Of a DNA stretch of 64,000 nucleotides, positions 42,683-52,680 are shown one piece after another. Made by a program: the position numbers and the translations under genes. Origin of the DNA: Bacteroidota bacterium. Lineage in GTDB: Bacteria; Bacteroidota; Bacteroidia; UKL13-3. How positions within the stretch are numbered: the first letter of the stretch is position 1; each line of letters begins with the position of its first letter. Where the stretch lies: NCBI GenBank assembly GCA_027484685.1, contig JAIXSO010000007.1, positions 1 to 64,000 on the forward strand, written 5' to 3'. Below the pieces are notes generated by a model. That model worked only from the letters and a program-made list of their open reading frames with translations. It had not been told where the DNA came from and made no database searches.

Positions 42683-43594
42683 ATGAGTAACCCACGCAGA
42701 AACGCATTAGGCCGAGGATTAAGTGCATTGCTTGAAAATGCCGCAACTGATATAACCACCACCGAATCGAAACCGGTTAATTCTATTAGCGAAGTACCTA
42801 TTTCGCAAGTAGAAGCTAACCCTTTTCAACCAAGAACCGATTTTAAAGAAGAAGAATTAAACGAATTAGCCGAAAGCATTAAAGTACATGGTGTAATTCA
42901 GCCAATTACTGTTCGTAAAATTGGGTTTGATAGATACCAATTAATTAGTGGAGAACGCAGAACGCGTGCTTCTCGCATAGCAGGTTTAGAAAAAATTCCT
43001 GCATTTATTCGCCTAGCCGATGACCAAGGAATGCTAGAAATGGCATTGATTGAAAACATTCAACGCGAAAATTTAAACGCCATGGAAGTAGCTTTAAGTT
43101 ACAAACGCCTAATGGACGAATGTAAATTAAACCAAGAAGAGTTAGGCGATAGAGTTGGTAAAAACCGCAGTACTGTAAATAATTACATGCGTTTATTAAA
43201 ATTGCCTGATAATATTCAAGCAGCTTTAAGAGACGATAAAATTTCGATGGGACATGCACGTGCCATTATAAATATTGACAATGCCGATGAGCAACAATAT
43301 TTATTCAACGAAATGATTTTGAAAGATTTATCGGTACGCCAAGTAGAAGCTATGGTACGCGAGGCAAGCGAAAGAGCTAAGCAAGACCAAACGCTAATTG
43401 AAGACGAAAAACCAAAAAGCAAAAAAGCAGCAAAACCAGCTTTAAGCGAGGTAGTAGCCGAGTTTCAAAAACTATTAACCGATAAATTTGGTAATAAAGT
43501 AAAAATTACCAACGATGAAAAAGGAAAAGGTAGCATTACCATTCCATTTAAATCGGAAAACGATTTGAACAAAATTTTAGATATGTTATCGTAA
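42683..43594 (+). CDS. parB: Chromosome-partition protein ParB (CTP-dependent DNA clamp)
   Basis: A 303-residue ParB with the full domain order: N-terminal RNALGRGLSALL tail for ParA contact (5-16), CTP-binding ParB/Srx domain with NPFQPRTDF (48-56), IKVHGVIQPITVR (69-81) and GERRTRASRIAGL (91-103), a helix-turn-helix DNA-binding domain (about 150-185, LGDRVGKNRSTVNNYMRLL), and a C-terminal dimerisation domain after a charged linker (about 235-303). It should bind parS sites. A terminator follows the gene. Confidence 0.96.
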   Translation: MSNPRRNALGRGLSALLENAATDITTTESKPVNSISEVPISQVEANPFQPRTDFKEEELNELAESIKVHGVIQPITVRKIGFDRYQLISGERRTRASRIAGLEKIPAFIRLADDQGMLEMALIENIQRENLNAMEVALSYKRLMDECKLNQEELGDRVGKNRSTVNNYMRLLKLPDNIQAALRDDKISMGHARAIINIDNADEQQYLFNEMILKDLSVRQVEAMVREASERAKQDQTLIEDEKPKSKKAAKPALSEVVAEFQKLLTDKFGNKVKITNDEKGKGSITIPFKSENDLNKILDMLS

Positions 43595-43980
43595 TAATTT
43601 AATTCTAAAAGTAATAAATACATTTTACTTTTGTACACTCTAATTTTTAGATAAATTTTAAATTAATTTTTATAATAATGAGCTCGGTAATTTATCGGGC
43701 TCATTCTTTTTATATTTGCTTTAATTATTTCTTTTTTATTACAAGTATTCTTTATTTTAAGTGTTTTAAACAGCTAATTTAAGTATTGAAGCTTGGATTC
43801 TTAATTGTAAAAATAACAAGCAACTATTTTATTCCGCTTTCATGCATAATTGAGTCCAATTTATTTGAGGTAGCTTAATACCATCTATGATTTACACTAA
43901 ACACATTGGCCTAATTTGAAATCAAAATGGTATTATATAACCAATTTTAAATTATGTTTGTGTTTTAAACCCCAATAATA
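43595..43980. other. 386-bp gap between parB and the MFS gene
   Basis: The left part is the parB terminator. The remainder is AT-rich and holds no gene. Two -7-like matches (TATATTTG near 43709) lack a -33 partner at the right distance, and I find no promoter for the MFS gene that meets the consensus. Confidence 0.45.
43677..43711 (+). terminator. Terminator of the parAB operon
   Basis: AATGAGC (43677-43683) pairs with GCTCATT (43699-43705), with TCGG/CGGG extending the stem across one wobble, followed by CTTTTT. Confidence 0.88.
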
Positions 43981-45204
43981 ATGACAGTAAAACGCAATGC
44001 AGCACTAGGCTTTATATTTATCACCATTTTGGTTGATGTAATTGGACTTGGAATTATTATTCCGGTGGTTCCAAAATTAATTGAAAAATTAACAGGTGAA
44101 GGTATTTCTGAAGCATCGCGCTATGGCGGTTGGTTGGTATTTTGCTTTGCAATTATGCAATTTTTGTTTTCGCCAATTTTGGGTGGATTAAGCGATAGAT
44201 TTGGCAGACGACCTGTTTTATTACTTTCGCTATTGGGTTTAGGATTAGATTATATTTTACATGCTTACGCTCCATCTATTACATGGTTATTTGTAGGGAG
44301 GTTAATAGCTGGTGTAATGGGAGCAAGTTTTACTACAGCCACAGCTTACATAGCCGATATTAGTACACCCGAAAAACGTGCTCAAAATTTTGGTTTAATT
44401 GGTGCTGCTTTTGGTTTAGGTTTTATTATTGGGCCAATAATTGGTGGGCTTTCGGCTAAATGGGGCCCAAGCATGCCATTTTTAGTAGCTGCAAGTTTAA
44501 CATTGCTTAATTTACTTTATGGTTATTTTGTATTACCAGAATCGTTATTAAAAGAAAATAGACGGAAATTTGAGTGGAAAAGAGCTAATCCAATTGGTTC
44601 GTTGGCACATTTAAAAAAATACCCAGTAGTTTCAGGCTTAATAGCATCGTTGGTGTTAATTTATATTGCTTCGCATGCTGTGCAATCAAATTGGAGCTAT
44701 TTTACTATGTACAAATTTAATTGGAACGAAGAAATGGTTGGCTATTCGCTAGCTGTAGTTGGTGTTTTGGTTTCCATTGTTCAAGGTTTTTTAATTAGGG
44801 TAATTAACCCAAAATTAGGTCAAAACAAGTCCATATATTTAGGCTTATTGTTGTATGCCATTGGTTTAATTTTATTTGGCTTAGCTTGGAAGGATTGGAT
44901 GATGTTTGCTTTTTTAATTCCTTATTGCCTTGGAGGAATAGCAGGCCCAGCTATACAAGGTTTAATATCGAACCAAGTGCCTCCAACTGAACAAGGTGAA
45001 TTACAAGGAGCTTTAACAAGTTTAATAAGCCTTACCTCTATTATTGGCCCACTTATAATGAATAATTTATTTGCTTATGCCACTGCAAAAGATTCATTGT
45101 TCTTTTTACCAGGAGCTCCATTCTTTTTAGCTGCATTGCTTATTTTTATAAGTGGCTTTTTAGCTTTAAAAACTTTATCGAAACATCGTTTCAAAAAAGC
45201 ATAA
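43981..45204 (+). CDS. MFS drug/tetracycline-type efflux transporter
   Basis: A 407-residue, 12-helix transporter of the Tet(A)/TCR group of drug:H+ antiporters. Motif [21 protein letters not shown] is at residues 75-94, motif C-like [13 protein letters not shown] at about 145-157, and the start [17 protein letters not shown] fits the group. The C-terminal half contains [26 protein letters not shown]. Similar chromosomal proteins in Bacteroidota do not by themselves confer tetracycline resistance; the substrate is unassigned. It is a single gene. Confidence 0.9.
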   Translation: MTVKRNAALGFIFITILVDVIGLGIIIPVVPKLIEKLTGEGISEASRYGGWLVFCFAIMQFLFSPILGGLSDRFGRRPVLLLSLLGLGLDYILHAYAPSITWLFVGRLIAGVMGASFTTATAYIADISTPEKRAQNFGLIGAAFGLGFIIGPIIGGLSAKWGPSMPFLVAASLTLLNLLYGYFVLPESLLKENRRKFEWKRANPIGSLAHLKKYPVVSGLIASLVLIYIASHAVQSNWSYFTMYKFNWNEEMVGYSLAVVGVLVSIVQGFLIRVINPKLGQNKSIYLGLLLYAIGLILFGLAWKDWMMFAFLIPYCLGGIAGPAIQGLISNQVPPTEQGELQGALTSLISLTSIIGPLIMNNLFAYATAKDSLFFLPGAPFFLAALLIFISGFLALKTLSKHRFKKA

Positions 45205-45221
45205 TCAAAAACTAATTAAAT

Positions 45222-45257
45222 AAAAAAGGCTTGTTTTTTCTAAAACAAGCCTTTTTT
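45222..45257. terminator. Bidirectional terminator
   Basis: A ~16-bp stem (AAAAAAGGCTTGTTTT at 45222-45237, AAAACAAGCCTTTTTT at 45242-45257) with a tiny loop separates the convergent MFS and rhodanese-thioredoxin genes and can end both transcripts. Confidence 0.9.
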
Positions 45258-45281
45258 ATATAAATGATTATCAATAACTTA

Positions 45282-46031
45282 CTATTTAGCCATATTGCTT
45301 TCAATAACTTTTAATAAATCGGCTTTGGTAATTAAACCAATATTGGTGTAAACACGTTTACCGTTTTTATAAAGAATTAGGGTTGGCAATTCTTCTACAT
45401 TTAAGTTTTTTACTATTTCTTGGCTTTCGTCAGCATTTACTTTTATAAATGTTAATTTATCTTTTTTCTCTTCAGCTATTTCGGCTAAGTAAGGAGCCAT
45501 TTTTTTACATGGGCCACACCATGGTGCATATACATCAACCAATACCAATTGATTATCTGCAATTTGTTTATTTAAGTCGGCTAACGATAAGCCTGTAGTT
45601 GCAGGTTTTACTGGTTCATTTCCAGTAACCGAAATTGGTTTCGTAGCATTGCGCCAAGCATTCATACCGCCTTTTAAATCATATACTTGGGCAAAACCCA
45701 TCTCTTTTAATTTATTGGCTGCACTTGCGCTTCGGCCTCCAGCTAAACAATATACATATACTGGTTTGGTTTTATCTAATTTGGCTGCTTCAGCAGCAAA
45801 GTTATCGCCATTCCAATCAATGTTTTTTGCAGTTCCAATAAAACCTTCGGCATATTCTCCTGGGGTTCTTACATCAATTAATTGAATATTTTTATCGGCA
45901 TTAATATTTTGCTCAAATGCATTTACATCAAGCTTTCCACCAGCTCCATTGGCATTATTTTGGCAAGATGAAATATTGATAACAAAAAATAGCGCTATAA
46001 CGGCTGTGGTAAAAAATTTAATAATTTTCAT
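45282..46031 (-). CDS. Rhodanese-thioredoxin fusion lipoprotein
   Basis: A 249-residue exported protein. The lipobox INISSC gives lipidation at C23. A rhodanese domain (about 35-132) has the active-site loop YCLAGGRSA with C95. A thioredoxin domain (about 147-247) has WCGPC at 171-175 and cis-Pro in ELPTL. The rhodanese transfers sulfane sulfur and the thioredoxin would reduce the persulfide, so the two could work in series in the periplasm. It lies 2 bases after a persulfide dioxygenase-like gene, so the pair forms an operon for sulfide or persulfide handling. Confidence 0.93.
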   Translation of the reverse strand: MKIIKFFTTAVIALFFVINISSCQNNANGAGGKLDVNAFEQNINADKNIQLIDVRTPGEYAEGFIGTAKNIDWNGDNFAAEAAKLDKTKPVYVYCLAGGRSASAANKLKEMGFAQVYDLKGGMNAWRNATKPISVTGNEPVKPATTGLSLADLNKQIADNQLVLVDVYAPWCGPCKKMAPYLAEIAEEKKDKLTFIKVNADESQEIVKNLNVEELPTLILYKNGKRVYTNIGLITKADLLKVIESNMAK

Positions 46032-46033
46032 TT

Positions 46034-47449
46034 TTATAATAAAGTTAAAGGCGCAATATAATTGGTTTTGGGAACACTTGTTTTTGAAATTTCGGTAAAT
46101 CCTCCAATTACATCCACAAAATTATTCCAACCTCTTTGTTTTAAAATAGATGCAGCCACCATACTTCTATATCCACCAGCACAATGTAAAATAAATGGCT
46201 TATCTTTAGGAAACTCAGCCAAATGGTTGTTAATTTTTGCTAATGGAATATTTAACGCCCCAATTACATGGCTTGACTCAAACTCGCTTGCTTTTCTAAC
46301 ATCAATAACCAAAGTATTTTTTGTTTTATAAATTTGCTCAAATTCTTGAGCTGTAATTCGGTTTATTATGTCAAATTCATGACCGCTATTTTTCCAAATA
46401 TTAAATCCACCATCTAAAAAACCAATGGTTTTATCGTAACCAACGCGTGCTAGCCTAATAATGGTTTCTTCTTCGCGGCCTTTATCAGTTACAATAATAA
46501 TTTTTTGGTTTATATCGCTTATTAAATCGCCAACCCACATAGCAAAGTTACTGTCTAAGCCAATATTTATGCTCAAAGGCACACTTCCCTCGCTGTAATC
46601 ATTTGCGTTTCGTGTGTCTAAAACCAGCACATCATCTTGTTTTGACAATAATTCAAAAGCCGAAATAGTAAGTGGTTGCATACCACGTTTTATTATTTCG
46701 TCAATACTTTCGTAACCATTAATGTTTAACAATACATTTTTAGGAAAATAAGCCGGTGGAGTGGTTAAACCAGTTAATACCTCTTTTATAAACTCTTCTT
46801 TGGTCATATTAGGGCGAAGTGCATAGTTGAATTTCTTTTGATTCCCAAGGGTGTCAACCGTTTGTTTGCTCATCATTTTACCGCAGGCACTGCCAGCTCC
46901 GTGATTAGGATAAATTACCAAATCATCGCTCAATGGCATAATTTTATTTCTTAACGAATCGTATAAATGACTTGCTAAAATTTCTTCAGTTAAATCGGCA
47001 ATAACGTGTTGCGCTAAATCAGGCCTGCCTACATCGCCAATGAACAAAGTATCGCCAGTTATTAAACCTTTTTCTTGGTTATTTTCATCAATCAATAAAT
47101 AACAAGTACTTTCCAAAGTATGTCCTGGAGTATGAATTACTTTTATTTTACAACTCCCTACTTCAAACATTTGATTATCCTCAGCTACAATTGCTGCAAA
47201 ATTAGGTTTTGCAGTTGGGCCATAAACAATCAAAGCATTGGCTTTTTTAGCTAAATCAATATGCCCCGATACAAAATCGGCATGAAAATGTGTTTCGAAA
47301 ATATATTTTATTTTGGCGTTATCGTGTTTGGCTTTTTCCAGATAAGGAGCCACCTCACGTAATGGATCAAAAATAGCTGCTTCGCCATTACTTTCAATAT
47401 AATATGCTGCGTGAGCCAAACATCCTGTGTATATTTGATTAATAATCAT
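46034..47449 (-). CDS. Persulfide dioxygenase-like metallo-beta-lactamase with two rhodanese domains
   Basis: A 471-residue enzyme. The metallo-beta-lactamase domain (1-230) carries THFHADFVSGH at residues 53-63 and the second metal set in HTPGHTLES and TGDTLFIGDVGRPDL, which fits the ETHE1 / persulfide dioxygenase branch (mono-iron, oxidises glutathione persulfide to sulfite). The first rhodanese domain (about 265-355) has TDKGREEE in place of an active cysteine and should be inactive. The second (about 370-465) has the active loop HCAGGYRSM. The gene precedes a rhodanese-thioredoxin lipoprotein gene by 2 bases. A Crp/Fnr-type palindrome lies upstream. Confidence 0.93.
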   Translation of the reverse strand: MIINQIYTGCLAHAAYYIESNGEAAIFDPLREVAPYLEKAKHDNAKIKYIFETHFHADFVSGHIDLAKKANALIVYGPTAKPNFAAIVAEDNQMFEVGSCKIKVIHTPGHTLESTCYLLIDENNQEKGLITGDTLFIGDVGRPDLAQHVIADLTEEILASHLYDSLRNKIMPLSDDLVIYPNHGAGSACGKMMSKQTVDTLGNQKKFNYALRPNMTKEEFIKEVLTGLTTPPAYFPKNVLLNINGYESIDEIIKRGMQPLTISAFELLSKQDDVLVLDTRNANDYSEGSVPLSINIGLDSNFAMWVGDLISDINQKIIIVTDKGREEETIIRLARVGYDKTIGFLDGGFNIWKNSGHEFDIINRITAQEFEQIYKTKNTLVIDVRKASEFESSHVIGALNIPLAKINNHLAEFPKDKPFILHCAGGYRSMVAASILKQRGWNNFVDVIGGFTEISKTSVPKTNYIAPLTLL

Positions 47450-47454
47450 TTTAT

Positions 47455-47470
47455 GTAAATATTTATTTAC
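47455..47470. promoter_or_regulatory. 16-bp palindrome just before the persulfide dioxygenase start
   Basis: GTAAATA-TT-TATTTAC is a perfect inverted repeat beginning 5 bases before the start codon. A repressor bound here would block initiation, but AT-rich palindromes also arise by chance. Confidence 0.4.
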
Positions 47471-47501
47471 ACAAATTTCAACTCAAATAATTGAATAACG
47501 A

Positions 47502-47515
47502 TTGACGAGAGTCAA
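47502..47515. promoter_or_regulatory. Crp/Fnr-type operator TTGAC-N4-GTCAA upstream of the sulfur operon
   Basis: TTGAC (47502-47506), four bases, GTCAA (47511-47515): perfect arms with the 14-bp geometry of FNR-type boxes (TTGAT-N4-ATCAA). It lies 52 bases upstream of the persulfide dioxygenase start. A Crp/Fnr-family protein is the natural candidate; one is encoded at 36400-36978 but no link is shown. Confidence 0.55.
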
Positions 47516-47543
47516 GTATTTTAATAAATTATACTATCAAAAT

Positions 47544-49283
47544 TTAGTTTTTTACAAACTGAATATAAAATGTAGTACCCACCCCAACTTCGCTTTCTAC
47601 ATGTATTTTACCACCAGTTTTATTTAAAAAATCTTTGCAAAGCAATAAACCCAAGCCTGTTCCTTTTTCATTATCGGTACCAAGTGTGGTAAAGGTTTCA
47701 GAACCAAATAGTTTTTTCACCTTGTCAGCAGTCATACCAATGCCTGTATCTTTGAAAATAACCGTTTCTTCATCATTGATAACTTGTGTTGAAACAACGA
47801 TTGAATCTCCAGATTTACAAAACTTAATAGCATTTGAAAATAAATTTCTAAACACCAATTGCACTGTATTTCTATCGGCATTTAATAAATAATCGCTTGC
47901 TATATTATTTACTATCTGTATGTTTTTCTCAGATGATAGTTTGTTAAAGAATAATATTTCGCCATTTACCAAATTCTGCAATAATATTTGTTCTACCATT
48001 ATTTTTACAGCATCTATTTGACTTTTTGACCAATTGAGCAAATTTTCTAGCAAAGTAGAAGTATAATCAACATTTTCGGTCAATTTAGGCAAATATTGTT
48101 TAAACTCCTCAGGCGAAAGCTCGTCTTCGCTTACAATACGAAGCATACTTACCAAACTAGCAAATGGTGCTTTTAAATCGTGGGCTATAATTGAAAATAA
48201 CTTATCCTTTAATTTATTGAGTTCTTCTAACTGCTGAGTTTGTTTTTCTAATTTTTCTTTAGCTAACTCACTTTCGGTTATATCTCTAAATATTAATAAA
48301 TTACCTTTATAAACACCTTTCATAGGGTTTATTTCTCCTACAGTAATATCAAAAATACGGCTATGTGTACTTAAGATAAAATGCTTACCATTAGCTACTT
48401 GTAATTCATCTTTCAGTAGATTACTTTGTTCAATAATATCCAATATATTCTTCCCAATAATATCTGTATCTATTGTATTTAAAAACTTTAAAACTACAGC
48501 ATTCACATCTAAAATTCGATACTGCCAATCAATAACAATAACGCCTTCGCTCATATTTTCAATTACTTTTTCTCTAGCTATTGGAATTAAATTAAATAAA
48601 CTATGTCTTAATAAAGAAAATGCAATAGTTGAAGAAGTAATGATAAAAGCATAAGGAGTTAAATCAATATGACCAAAAGGCCTATAACCTACTATGTATA
48701 CTAAATTGGTTATCCAAGGAATTAATGCTGCAAAAATGATAGAAATATATTGCTTTCTATAAATAAAATATCCTTTAATCAATGTATTTATTAGTAAATA
48801 AATACCTAAAATAAGCATAAAGTAAAAATAGACGGTATGAATTATATATACTATACCTGGTGTAATGGAAAGCAGTGGAATACCTCCAGAATTATCAATT
48901 GCTACATTTTTATAATGTAAATGATGATAATCATTGGTAAGAACAAGTACAAATTCAATAATGGAGAAAATGAATATTAAATACATACTTCCCTTGGCTA
49001 ACCATTCGGATTTATTGATAAATTTGAGTACGAAAACAATCCAAAGAGCCGGCAAAAATGAAATACCTAAATACTCCAACTTTATAAAAAATAACATTTG
49101 CTCTAAATTTGAACTAGCTAACTCAAAAGCATAAGCAATACTCCAAACGGAAATAAAAAACATTAAAGAAGAAAACCACTTTACAACTCCACCAATGCGT
49201 TGAAAAAGAACAACTGCTAAAAATAAATTAGCACTTCCAATTATTAATAAAACTAAAGCAAAAATATTAAATTCAAAACTCAT
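47544..49283 (-). CDS. Sensor histidine kinase with 7TM N terminus and PAS domain
   Basis: A 579-residue kinase. Seven membrane helices (about 5-230; the histidine-kinase N-terminal 7TM type) are followed by a PAS domain (about 240-340, GVIVIDWQYRILDVNAVVLKF), a coiled linker, HisKA with H-box FSIIAHDLKAPFASLV (His near 364) and HATPase_c with N-box LFRNLFSNAIKFC (about 476-488), GTGLGLLLCKDFL and GTTFYIQF. No response regulator gene adjoins it, so it is an orphan kinase. Confidence 0.93.
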   Translation of the reverse strand: MSFEFNIFALVLLIIGSANLFLAVVLFQRIGGVVKWFSSLMFFISVWSIAYAFELASSNLEQMLFFIKLEYLGISFLPALWIVFVLKFINKSEWLAKGSMYLIFIFSIIEFVLVLTNDYHHLHYKNVAIDNSGGIPLLSITPGIVYIIHTVYFYFMLILGIYLLINTLIKGYFIYRKQYISIIFAALIPWITNLVYIVGYRPFGHIDLTPYAFIITSSTIAFSLLRHSLFNLIPIAREKVIENMSEGVIVIDWQYRILDVNAVVLKFLNTIDTDIIGKNILDIIEQSNLLKDELQVANGKHFILSTHSRIFDITVGEINPMKGVYKGNLLIFRDITESELAKEKLEKQTQQLEELNKLKDKLFSIIAHDLKAPFASLVSMLRIVSEDELSPEEFKQYLPKLTENVDYTSTLLENLLNWSKSQIDAVKIMVEQILLQNLVNGEILFFNKLSSEKNIQIVNNIASDYLLNADRNTVQLVFRNLFSNAIKFCKSGDSIVVSTQVINDEETVIFKDTGIGMTADKVKKLFGSETFTTLGTDNEKGTGLGLLLCKDFLNKTGGKIHVESEVGVGTTFYIQFVKN

Positions 49284-49316
49284 TAATCACATAACTAACC
49301 ACAAAATATAACTAAG

Positions 49317-50423
49317 TTATTTATTTTGCTTACCCAATAACTCCTCTATTTCTTGTTCAATTTCGTTAGCATCTGCATCAATATCTGTAATGATATGGCG
49401 ATAAATATAAACAGGTAATTGACCTAAAATAATAGCCATACCAACAATTACAGAGCCTAACAATAAAATATCATTTTTACGTAATATAAATGCAACTGTA
49501 ATAAATAAAACATTAGTAGCGTATAAAGTAAAACTTACTTGAGCATGAGAAAGTCCAATTTTTATCAACCAATGATGAATATGGTTTCTATCTGCTTTAA
49601 AAGGAGATTGTTTATTTAATATTCTAATGATAAAAACACGAAGCGTATCGTATAAAGGAACTATAAGTACTGCTATAGCTAACACAGGTGCTGTATTTAA
49701 AGTCAAATCAACAGAATGAGGGACATTTCCAAATTCAATAAACTTAATGGTAAATACCGAAATTAAAAAACCAATGGTAAGCGAACCTGCATCGCCCATA
49801 AAAATTTTAGCTGGGGCAAAGTTATAAAACAAGAAACCAAAAATAGAGCCAGCTAAAGCAAAACTAATAGAAGCCCAAGCATATTCACCAATTAAATAAA
49901 ACCATATAGAGTATGATAAAGAAATAATAAATCCTAATCCCCCAGCTAATCCATCCACACCATCAATTAGATTAAAGGCATTTGTTATAACAATTAAAGT
50001 AAACATACTTATTGGAATACTAACAAGAACAGGTACATCGTAAATGCCAAATATACCTTGAAAATTAGTTATACGTAAACCTTCAACAGCACATACCAAA
50101 GTGGCTGAAAAAATTTGCATAACCAACTTGTTAACAGGGGAAAGCATAATAATATCATCTTTCAAACCCGAAAAAAACAAAATAATTAAACCTGCGGAAA
50201 GATATTGTAATCTAGGCATATCCGCACCACCCCAAATACAAATCGAGATAGCAAATGATGCAAATATAGCTAAACCACCGAGTCTGGGAATTTTACTAGT
50301 ATGCAATTTTCTATCACTATGAGAGTCATACAAACCTTTTAATTTTGCTATTGTAATAATGGAAGGAATACCGAATAAAACAATAAAAAAAGCTGTAATA
50401 AAAATGAGTGTAGTATTTAACAT
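49317..50423 (-). CDS. WecA/TagO-like polyprenyl-phosphate N-acetylglucosaminyl-1-phosphate transferase (MraY family)
   Basis: A 368-residue inner-membrane enzyme with about 10-11 helices. It links a sugar-1-phosphate to undecaprenyl phosphate, the first step of many envelope polysaccharides. The family motifs are present: KIPRLGGLAIF (about 45-55), GLKDDI (about 85-90), NLIDGVDGLAGGLG (about 151-164), FMGDAGSLTIGF (about 205-216) and DRNHIHHWL (about 280-288). The C-terminal acidic tail (about 345-368) is cytoplasmic. It follows the histidine kinase on the same strand by 33 bases of spacing, but a shared function is not shown. Confidence 0.93.
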   Translation of the reverse strand: MLNTTLIFITAFFIVLFGIPSIITIAKLKGLYDSHSDRKLHTSKIPRLGGLAIFASFAISICIWGGADMPRLQYLSAGLIILFFSGLKDDIIMLSPVNKLVMQIFSATLVCAVEGLRITNFQGIFGIYDVPVLVSIPISMFTLIVITNAFNLIDGVDGLAGGLGFIISLSYSIWFYLIGEYAWASISFALAGSIFGFLFYNFAPAKIFMGDAGSLTIGFLISVFTIKFIEFGNVPHSVDLTLNTAPVLAIAVLIVPLYDTLRVFIIRILNKQSPFKADRNHIHHWLIKIGLSHAQVSFTLYATNVLFITVAFILRKNDILLLGSVIVGMAIILGQLPVYIYRHIITDIDADANEIEQEIEELLGKQNK

Positions 50424-50459
50424 ATGTTATAAATAGAAAACAAATAACAATAATTTTAT

Positions 50460-50513
50460 GAAAAAAAAAAGAAAAAAAAAAAGTCCTGACTATCAAACTG
50501 ATAATTAGGACTT
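50460..50513 (-). terminator. Terminator at the end of the ribosomal protein super-operon
   Basis: AAGTCCT (50481-50487) pairs with AGGACTT (50507-50513), and an inner TATCA/TGATA stem extends it. On the minus strand it is followed by two long T runs (the A tracts at 50461-50480). It lies 20 bases past the rplQ stop. Confidence 0.93.
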
Positions 50514-50532
50514 AAATTTCATTTATTCGAAA

Positions 50533-51000
50533 TTATTCTGCAGAAGGGGTAGTTTCTGTTGTAACTGTATCTTCCTTTTTAGTTCTTCCACGTCTAGTTT
50601 TCTTAGCAGTAGATTTAGCAGCTTTCATTGATAACATAGCCTCATTGAAATCAACTAATTCAATAATTGCCATTTCAGCATTGTCACCTTGACGATTCAT
50701 TAATTTTAAAATTCGTAAGTATCCACCTGGTCTGTCAGCGATCTTAGCAGCAACTGGTCCAAATAATTCCTTTACAGCTTCAGCTTGTTTCAAGTATGAA
50801 AATACTGTTCTACGGCTATGAGTAGAGTCATTTTTAGATTTAGTTATTAAAGGCTCAGCATATAATCTTAATGCTTTAGCTTTAGCTAAAGTTGTAGTAA
50901 TTCTTTTATGCAAAATCAATGATGAAGCCATATTAGCCAACATTGCTTTTCTGTGAGGTGCAGTTCTACCTAAATGATTAAGTTTGTTTCCGTGTCTCAT
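50533..51000 (-). CDS. rplQ: Ribosomal protein L17
   Basis: A 155-residue L17 of the 50S subunit. [12 protein letters not shown] at the start and the core (residues 1-120) are canonical; a ~35-residue basic/acidic low-complexity tail ([24 protein letters not shown]) is longer than in Escherichia coli L17. It is the last gene of the super-operon and is followed at once by a strong terminator. Confidence 0.97.
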   Translation of the reverse strand: MRHGNKLNHLGRTAPHRKAMLANMASSLILHKRITTTLAKAKALRLYAEPLITKSKNDSTHSRRTVFSYLKQAEAVKELFGPVAAKIADRPGGYLRILKLMNRQGDNAEMAIIELVDFNEAMLSMKAAKSTAKKTRRGRTKKEDTVTTETTPSAE

Positions 51001-51030
51001 TTTTTTAATATTTATATCGTATCCCTACGA

Positions 51031-52023
51031 TTAGTCTTCGTTTAATTTAAATTTTGCTACGTCCATTCCAAAGGTTAAACCTTTATCACGAACTAATTCT
51101 TCTAATTCAGATAATGATTTCTTACCGAAATTTCTAAATTTCAATAAATCAGCAATATCAAAACTAACTAATTCAGAAAGTGATTTAATATCAGCAGCTT
51201 TTAAACAATTATAAGCACGAACTGACAAATCTAAATCAGATAATGGCGTTTTTAAAATCTTTCTGATATGTAAAAGATTTTCATCAACCTCTTGAGGAAC
51301 TTCTTTAACTTGTGTGTCTAAAGTAATTAACTCATCACTGAATAACATAAAGTGTTGAATTAATATTTTTGCTGCTTCTTTCAAAGCTTCCTCTGGATGA
51401 ATTGAACCATCAGTACTGATTTCAATATTTAATTTTTCGTAATCAGTTTTTTGTTCAACACGATAATCTTCTACAGAAAATTTTACATTTATAATAGGAG
51501 TAAAAATTGCATCAATAGGTATCACACCTACTACTGAATCTTTATTTCTATTTTCATCAGCAGGTAAATATCCACGACCTTTTTCTACAACTAATTCAAT
51601 TTCTAAATGAACAAAACTTTCCATGTTACAAATTACCAACTCAGGGTTAAGTATCTTGTAAGCATTGGTATGCTTTGCTATATCACCAGCTGTAAATTGT
51701 TCTTGTCCTTTAATGTTAATGTAAATCTTTTCGTTATCTACACCATCCATAGTACGTTTAAAACGAACTCGTTTTAAATTTAGAACTATTTCGGTAACAT
51801 CTTCAATGACACCTTTTATCGTAGAAAATTCATGATCAACACCGGTAATTTTAACTGAAGTTATAGCGTAACCTTCAAGTGAAGACAATAAAATTCTTCT
51901 TAAAGAGTTACCAATAGTAACTCCGTATCCTTTTTCAAGAGGACGGAATTCGAACTGACCAAAAAAGTCAGTATCTTTATGCATGATAACCTTGTCAGGC
52001 TTTTGAAAAGCAAGTATTGCCAT
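51031..52023 (-). CDS. rpoA: RNA polymerase alpha subunit
   Basis: A 330-residue alpha subunit. The N-terminal assembly domain (1-235) includes [24 protein letters not shown] (about 31-54); the C-terminal domain (about 250-325) includes [22 protein letters not shown] and [17 protein letters not shown], the DNA- and activator-binding part. Length is normal. It is in the usual place between rpsD and rplQ. Confidence 0.97.
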   Translation of the reverse strand: MAILAFQKPDKVIMHKDTDFFGQFEFRPLEKGYGVTIGNSLRRILLSSLEGYAITSVKITGVDHEFSTIKGVIEDVTEIVLNLKRVRFKRTMDGVDNEKIYINIKGQEQFTAGDIAKHTNAYKILNPELVICNMESFVHLEIELVVEKGRGYLPADENRNKDSVVGVIPIDAIFTPIINVKFSVEDYRVEQKTDYEKLNIEISTDGSIHPEEALKEAAKILIQHFMLFSDELITLDTQVKEVPQEVDENLLHIRKILKTPLSDLDLSVRAYNCLKAADIKSLSELVSFDIADLLKFRNFGKKSLSELEELVRDKGLTFGMDVAKFKLNED

Positions 52024-52047
52024 TTATAATATTCTTTTTTTAATTTA

Positions 52048-52659
52048 CTATTTAGAGTATAACTCTACAATTAATTGTTCTTTGATATTTTCTGGAACTT
52101 GATCACGCTCAGGTAAAGCTAAAAAAGTACCTGACATCGAAGCATTATCCCATGATAACCAATTGAAGCGCTTTGCGTTTGAATTAGCTAAACTTGAAGA
52201 AATAACTTCAACAGATTTAGATTTTTCTCTAACTGCAACTACATCACCTGGTTTTAAAGTATAAGAGGAAATATTAACAACTTTACCATTCACAGTAACG
52301 TGTCTGTGACCAACAATTTGACGAGCAGCAGCTCTAGTTGGAGCAATCCCTAAACGGTAAACTGTATTATCTAAACGTGCTTCTAAAAACTTAATCAAAT
52401 TCTCACCTGTAACACCTTTACGTCTTACAGCTTCCTCAAATATTTTGTAGAACTGACGCTCTAAAACACCATAAGTATATTTTACTTTTTGTTTTTCGCC
52501 CAACTGAATAGCATATTCAGTTTGTTTAGTTCTTCGTCTAGCATTACCGTGCTGTCCAGGAGGCACAGTACTACGTTTTTCGTAATATTTATCGCTTCCA
52601 AAAATCGGATCTTTAAAGCGTCTTGCTATTTTGGTTTTTGGACCTATATATCTTGCCAT
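52048..52659 (-). CDS. rpsD: Ribosomal protein S4
   Basis: A 203-residue S4, a primary 16S-binding protein of the 30S subunit. [21 protein letters not shown], the [26 protein letters not shown]4/RNA-binding core (about 90-115) and the final LIVELYSK are canonical. N-terminal zinc cysteines are absent, as in many Bacteroidota. Confidence 0.97.
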   Translation of the reverse strand: MARYIGPKTKIARRFKDPIFGSDKYYEKRSTVPPGQHGNARRRTKQTEYAIQLGEKQKVKYTYGVLERQFYKIFEEAVRRKGVTGENLIKFLEARLDNTVYRLGIAPTRAAARQIVGHRHVTVNGKVVNISSYTLKPGDVVAVREKSKSVEVISSSLANSNAKRFNWLSWDNASMSGTFLALPERDQVPENIKEQLIVELYSK

Positions 52660-52680
52660 TTTGTATTCTTATTTAAATGA

